Assembly (NCBI GenBank): GCA_029959085.1
Contig: JARWIR010000008.1
Location: 21,004,001 to 21,068,000, forward strand
Length of the DNA: 64,000 nucleotides
From: Nemophila menziesii
Taxonomy: Eukaryota > Streptophyta > Magnoliopsida > Boraginales > Hydrophyllaceae
Direction of reading: 5' to 3'
Shown here: positions 59,691 to 64,000 of the stretch, one piece after another
Position numbering within the stretch: the stretch's first letter is position 1
Layout: every line of letters starts with the position of its first letter
Notes under the pieces: model-generated
What the model saw: the letters and a program-made list of their open reading frames with translations, nothing else
What the model was told of the DNA's origin: nothing
Database searches by the model: none
Made by a program: the position numbers and the translations under genes

Positions 59691-61269
59691 AATCTATTCT
59701 TTTTAATCGTTGAACACTGGTCTATACAAGAATCCATAACCGCGTGCTAGCTTTCCAAGCATCCTCTACATCCACCGCTCGAGCCCAAACATCCATGTCC
59801 ATCGCCTCGCCCCAAACGTTCATATCCATCGGCGATCGATCAGTCCATATCAACAACGAATCAATCAATCTTATAGCATCATTAATTGACTTGGAGAAGA
59901 ACCCAAATTAAGGTAAAAAATTGCTTTAATCTTATAGCATGTATATATGTATACATACATGTATATATGTATATGTATATATACGCGCTTAAACTCATCT
60001 TATTCACCCCAATCCGCCCTCCAATCATTGAATCAAAGCTCCGACCAATATCTCCGCTTGTTCATCATCTTCGCGTCACAACAATTATCAATCTAGTCCA
60101 ATGCTAGTGTTCCTTTTCTTGACTACGCGCCGCCGATCGATCTGACATCAAACAAAGTCCACAACTACCTGTGTCTAATCACCATAACCACCATTCATTT
60201 GTTCCATCTTTTCACAATGCACAAAATACAGCCTATCGTCCCCACCAGAATATATAATCTCAAATAAGATTGGCCCCTACATAATCCCAGAATCAACCCT
60301 TTACACCATAGCTTCGATTCACCTTGTCCTTCGTTCTCAGCAGATTTAATTTATATTTTCTTCAATGCCAACCGCCATTCCCTTTATATCATAGGGTTAA
60401 CCACCATTCACTTTGCAAAGAATTTTGATCGTTGGAAACAGTTAGCGAAAGTGGAAAGTATCAAGGTTTGATTGCTTCTCTATCTATTGTTTATGTATGT
60501 GTTTTGTTTGCTGAGTTAATAGTATTATGTGTGTTTGCAGATTTTCTAGCTCCAAACATAAGAAGAGAGGATACATGACCATTTGTTGGAGGCAAAGGGT
60601 TTATTCTGCTGGCCAAAAACTACTCCCCTAATGGGGATGAGGTTACAATTAGATGTCCAACCCATAGTAACTGTAATATCTAACCGATCCATATACAGAA
60701 ATGAAAGATGGTTTAGATTATTGCTCTATCTAAAGGCAGACCAACATTACTAACTGCCCATCCGGTTTCTGCGGTTGTATAATACTTTGCTCAAACAAGT
60801 CTCATTGATGATCCGATTTGGAAATGAAGATGTAATTTGTAGTCCCACGGGATCATAGCTGATGTTTACTCTTACCTCTATTCAAAACAAGTTACCACTT
60901 AAAAACAAACTATCTGTTCTGATACTACCTCTACCTCTATTCAAAAGTTCAATTTATTTTATTCACAATAACTATTCACTATTCAATATTTTATCACTTC
61001 AAAAACAATGACACAGAATGGCTGGCTAGTCCAGTTTAAATGCAAGGCTAGTTAACAATCAAGATTTGAAACATGAGTCTACTAATTTAATTTCATTCAT
61101 TTTTGAGCACTGAGTTTGAACAATTTGTTTAGAGTCACAATTTGTTCATAATCCACAACCTATAACAGTAATAATTCAGTGCTTAATCTATAATCAACTA
61201 ATAACACGAGATTATAGATATAAACATTTTACATTGCACAGTAGTAGTAGATATGCTAACATAACGCCC
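59691..61269. other. Intergenic, no gene recognised
   Basis: No domain is seen. C-rich patches at 59700-60200 resemble the C-rich stretches at 15285 and 34120 in composition only. Confidence 0.35.
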
Positions 61270-61785
61270 TTAGAAGAAACCTTCAACTAAAATTGGCTTT
61301 TCCTTTTTCTTTCCCTTTTCCTTTCCGTTTTTCTCATCTTTATCATCACCATTGTTAACCTCTTTACCTTGTTCTCCAATCTTTAAACCTTGCAATCCAT
61401 CAACACAAGCACCTTTAATTTCCGGCAGAGGTGGACCCACAACCTTATCCACTTTCTTTTCATCATGAATTTCACCGATCAACGCCACGTCATCTACTGG
61501 TGAATCTGGAATTACTTCCCCTTTCACTTCGGTGCAACCACCGGGAGTAGAATTGGCACCCTCATTGATTCCAACGAGTACATCCGATGACACCCCTGGC
61601 CATGGATCATCTATGCAATGACCGTCGTCTTCGTCGTCTGAGGTTGAAATAATGGATCGGACAGCGGTGGCTGCTTTGAAAAATGCTTCTTTGATGGCGT
61701 CCGGCGGCAACGCACAGTCTTCGAGACCAGCGTCTTCTAGACGCGGTGGCAATATATTGTCCATTAATCCTTTCGTTGATTCCAT
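61270..61785 (-). CDS. Hypothetical plant protein (171 aa), single exon
   Basis: An uninterrupted frame from ATG at 61785 to the stop at 61272-61270. The N-terminus MESTKGLMDNILPPRLEDAG and the following LEDCALPPDAIKEAFFKAA form a compact, plausibly conserved block. An acidic segment (STSDDEDDGHCIDDPWPG) follows. The rest is low-complexity, with proline/valine then a lysine/glutamate-rich tail ending ILVEGFF. There is no signal peptide or membrane helix. I recall uncharacterised plant proteins with the LPPRLEDAGLEDCALPP phrase but no function. Balanced codon use and two G-boxes upstream support a real gene. Confidence 0.65.
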   Translation of the reverse strand: MESTKGLMDNILPPRLEDAGLEDCALPPDAIKEAFFKAATAVRSIISTSDDEDDGHCIDDPWPGVSSDVLVGINEGANSTPGGCTEVKGEVIPDSPVDDVALIGEIHDEKKVDKVVGPPLPEIKGACVDGLQGLKIGEQGKEVNNGDDKDEKNGKEKGKKKEKPILVEGFF

Positions 61786-61942
61786 AAGACTGATGAATTA
61801 GTTTTTTCAAAACCTAATCAAACAATTATGTTGAAGTAACCTTTCAATTAGCAAAATCACATCACTGTGAAGAGATCTGTGATGAGATGTATATGGAACG
61901 GCATCTTAATTACATTGATTTCCCAAATACACCCTTGCTTAA

Positions 61943-61977
61943 CACGTGGAACGAATCCGAGGAGGGAGCAGCACGTG
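61943..61977 (-). promoter_or_regulatory. Two G-box/ABRE-like elements upstream of the 61270-61785 gene
   Basis: CACGTG occurs at 61943-61948 and 61972-61977, 158-192 bp upstream of the - strand start codon. The second reads GGACACGTGC on the gene's strand, an ABRE-like sequence. A close G-box/ABRE pair is a common arrangement in abscisic-acid- or light-responsive plant promoters. The response itself is inferred. Confidence 0.55.
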
Positions 61978-62389
61978 TCCATCAAATAAAAAATGAGAAA
62001 TTTGAACAAATTTAATGAAAAAAAGAAACTTAAAAAAAAACATTTGAAAAAAAATAATTACAAAAAAAACATAAATTTTTCTCCAAATATATTTCTTAAA
62101 GTTATTTTTTATAAATAAATTAAAAATTAAAAAACTCCAATTAAATAAAATATGAAAAATCTTATCTTTTTTTTTTGTTCAAAGTGAAAAATCTTATCTT
62201 ACATATGTGAAAAATCTATAGTATGTATAATTTTATAATTTTAGTAACTAACTATCAAAATGTTGTATGTTTTGTTATTATTAATTATTTGATGAAAAAT
62301 TTACCTATACATATAATTTCAGTAAGATGTAAAAAAACCAAGAGAAGTTTACATGCAAAATCAAAATTAGTTAGGATACTTTTAGTTAA
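61978..62389. other. Intergenic, no gene recognised
   Basis: A-rich and AT-rich sequence without recognisable features. Confidence 0.35.
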
Positions 62390-62745
62390 ATGATTTTAAT
62401 AAATGGTCTGTTGCATATGTTATTATGATGCAAAGGGGATGAGTTTGTGACAACATTTGCGATGGAATCTAAACTAGCAGAAACTAGAGGAATTTGTTTG
62501 GTGTGCATGGTTGCACCAAATTTTTCACCTACTAGCGTTATCATAGAAAGGATATGCCTTGAGATAATGACCCACCTTGATCGAGATAGTTTTTCATTCT
62601 CTACATGTCTATGTAATATTTTGAAAGATATTGCTTACTATTTCGTTATTTGTAAGTTACGTATCTCATGTGTTAAGAAATTGTAACCGTGTTGCTGATT
62701 AGGTTACGAAACAGAAGTTTAGTAGCATCTTGTTTAGCTTATGCC
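62390..62745 (+). pseudogene. LINE RNase H-like domain fragment
   Basis: The frame at 62447-62640 reads AMESKLAETRGICLVCMVAP then VIIERICLEIMTHL, the helix and acidic strand region. A shifted frame at 62650-62710 gives SHVLRNCNRVADQVTKQKF-like sequence, apart from a stop, which is the closing motif. It is broken by frameshift. Confidence 0.6.
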
Positions 62746-62993
62746 TTCATTTCCCCCTCCCCTAATTAGCACATCTTTTCTATGACGATGTGCCATCCTT
62801 AGGGATCAATTAACTTTACTTTTAATGTATTAGTTCTACTTCTATTGGAAAGAACTGCTTTTTAGGTATAGTTGAAGTTATATTTGAGAAAAAGAAAATT
62901 CATAAGGAGTAGGCTAATCAAATAATTATTAAATATATTTTAAATAGAAGTCTTTGAAATAACTTATAGTCCTAACTATACCCTGCTGTTTGG

Positions 62994-64000
62994 GTGGCTG
63001 TGTTGTCAATAGTAGGATATGAACACTTCCTCTTATTAATACACCATCAAGACACACATACTAAAAGAAGGTTTTATTTCCAGAACTTCTGGATTAAGGC
63101 AAAAGATTGCCTTAATATAGTGTTGGAAAGGTTTGGAACTCTAAGGATAATGAACAAATTTTTAAAACTAAATAGTCTTTCCACAGATTATGAAAGTGTA
63201 AAACTTTACTCACTAACTAGAGCAAAAACAAATTTCAAAATAATAGAAAAACAAGAAACATTTATGAAAAGACTCGAAGACATATCTAATGCCCAAAATA
63301 ATCATTCTGATTGAGTTGAATTTAATGCTATTGTTAAAACTATTGAGGAAATTTGGACTATAGAGGAAGACAATTGAAAATCTATATCTAGAAATATATG
63401 GCTTAATAAGGGAGATAGGAATACAACCTTCCATGCCTATACTAAAGAAATATAAAAGTTAATAAAATAGAAATGATACCAAATGAGATAGGAGAATAGT
63501 TGGAGAAGTCTCATGAGATTGTTAATAATATCTCTAACAATTTCTCAAATATTATTAAGTCAGTAGGTAAGAGAGACTTTAAGTACATCTTAGAGGTTAT
63601 TAAACTAGTAAAAAGTTGATCGTAAGACTACCAACCTTAATAAAAAAAACTTGAAGTCAGTTAAATGAATGAGGCTATTTGGAACCGAGGGCTAATTAAG
63701 CCCCAAAACCAGATGGTATTCCCAGATTTTTCTACAAGCATAATTGGGATATTTTTAAAATTGATGTGGTTAAACTTATAAATAATTTTTGGTATATTGG
63801 AGGAGGTCTAGAGGATAGTAATCAAACCTTTATATCCCTTATACCCAAAGTTGATATTCTTATTAATATTAAACAATATAAAGCCATTAGTTGTTCTAAC
63901 TTTATCTATATAATAATTTCTAAAATTAATGATAACAAAATGCAACCTATTATGGGTGTAATTGTTCATGAAATCAATCATCTTTTATCCCAAATAGACA
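62994..64000 (+). pseudogene. LINE endonuclease-RT linker and reverse transcriptase N-terminus, truncated by the window
   Basis: 63380-63420 gives SRNIWLNKGDRNTTFHAYTKE, the linker motif. 63690-63760 gives APKPDGIPRFFYKHNWDIFK, and 63820-63940 gives FISLIPKVDILINIKQYKAI and SCSNFIYIIISKIND, the first conserved blocks of plant L1-type reverse transcriptase. Stops and frame changes occur at about 63313, 63375 and 63452. The element continues beyond 64000. Confidence 0.75.

Overview
The window is nuclear DNA of a flowering plant, almost certainly a eudicot. It is AT-rich, its genes carry GT-AG introns, and their encoded proteins match plant families closely. No species can be named from the sequence alone. 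Most of the 64 kb is transposon-derived. Four genes are recognised with confidence, and two more are conserved-looking genes without a known function.

Recognised genes, all on the + strand: a mitochondrial basic amino-acid carrier of the BAC2 type (9918-11927, 2 exons, 309 aa); a kinesin-13 of the KIN-13B type (27766-30683, 12 exons, 691 aa); the cytosolic ribosomal protein eL37 (52327-53475, 4 exons, 95 aa); and a Rab7/RABG3 small GTPase (57091-58839, 7 exons, 207 aa). Two genes on the - strand have no assigned function: a two-exon gene at 43910-45107 and a single-exon gene at 61270-61785. The order kinesin-13B, eL37, RABG3c-like is, as far as I recall, also the order on Arabidopsis chromosome 3. 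The 22 kb between the kinesin and eL37 here is mostly inserted repeats.

1-9.9 kb holds no intact gene. It has hAT-like and Mutator-like element remains, a fragment of the mitochondrial nad4 gene, and a broken GRF zinc-finger gene. 12-27 kb holds a Mutator-type fold-back element, minisatellites, LINE ends, tRNA-derived SINE heads, and a decayed Ty3/gypsy element split by a probable solo LTR. 31-38 kb holds a LINE remnant, a second copy of a dispersed repeat, a 9-bp-duplication MITE, and a hAT-type element with the second Mutator fold-back copy nested inside it. 38464-43366 is a structurally complete, very young Ty1/copia retrotransposon with an uninterrupted 1436-codon gag-pol frame. 45-52 kb holds LTR fragments, LINE fragments, a Stowaway MITE and more MITEs. 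59-64 kb holds a TA tract, the second hypothetical gene, and a LINE reverse transcriptase remnant that runs off the window.

I did not find a new multi-gene system. What deserves attention is the transposon architecture: nested insertions with readable target-site duplications, a two-member fold-back family, and ten LINE fragments, seven of them with RNase H-type 3' ends. The conserved gene order also deserves a check. All coordinates for decayed elements are approximate unless a duplication is quoted.
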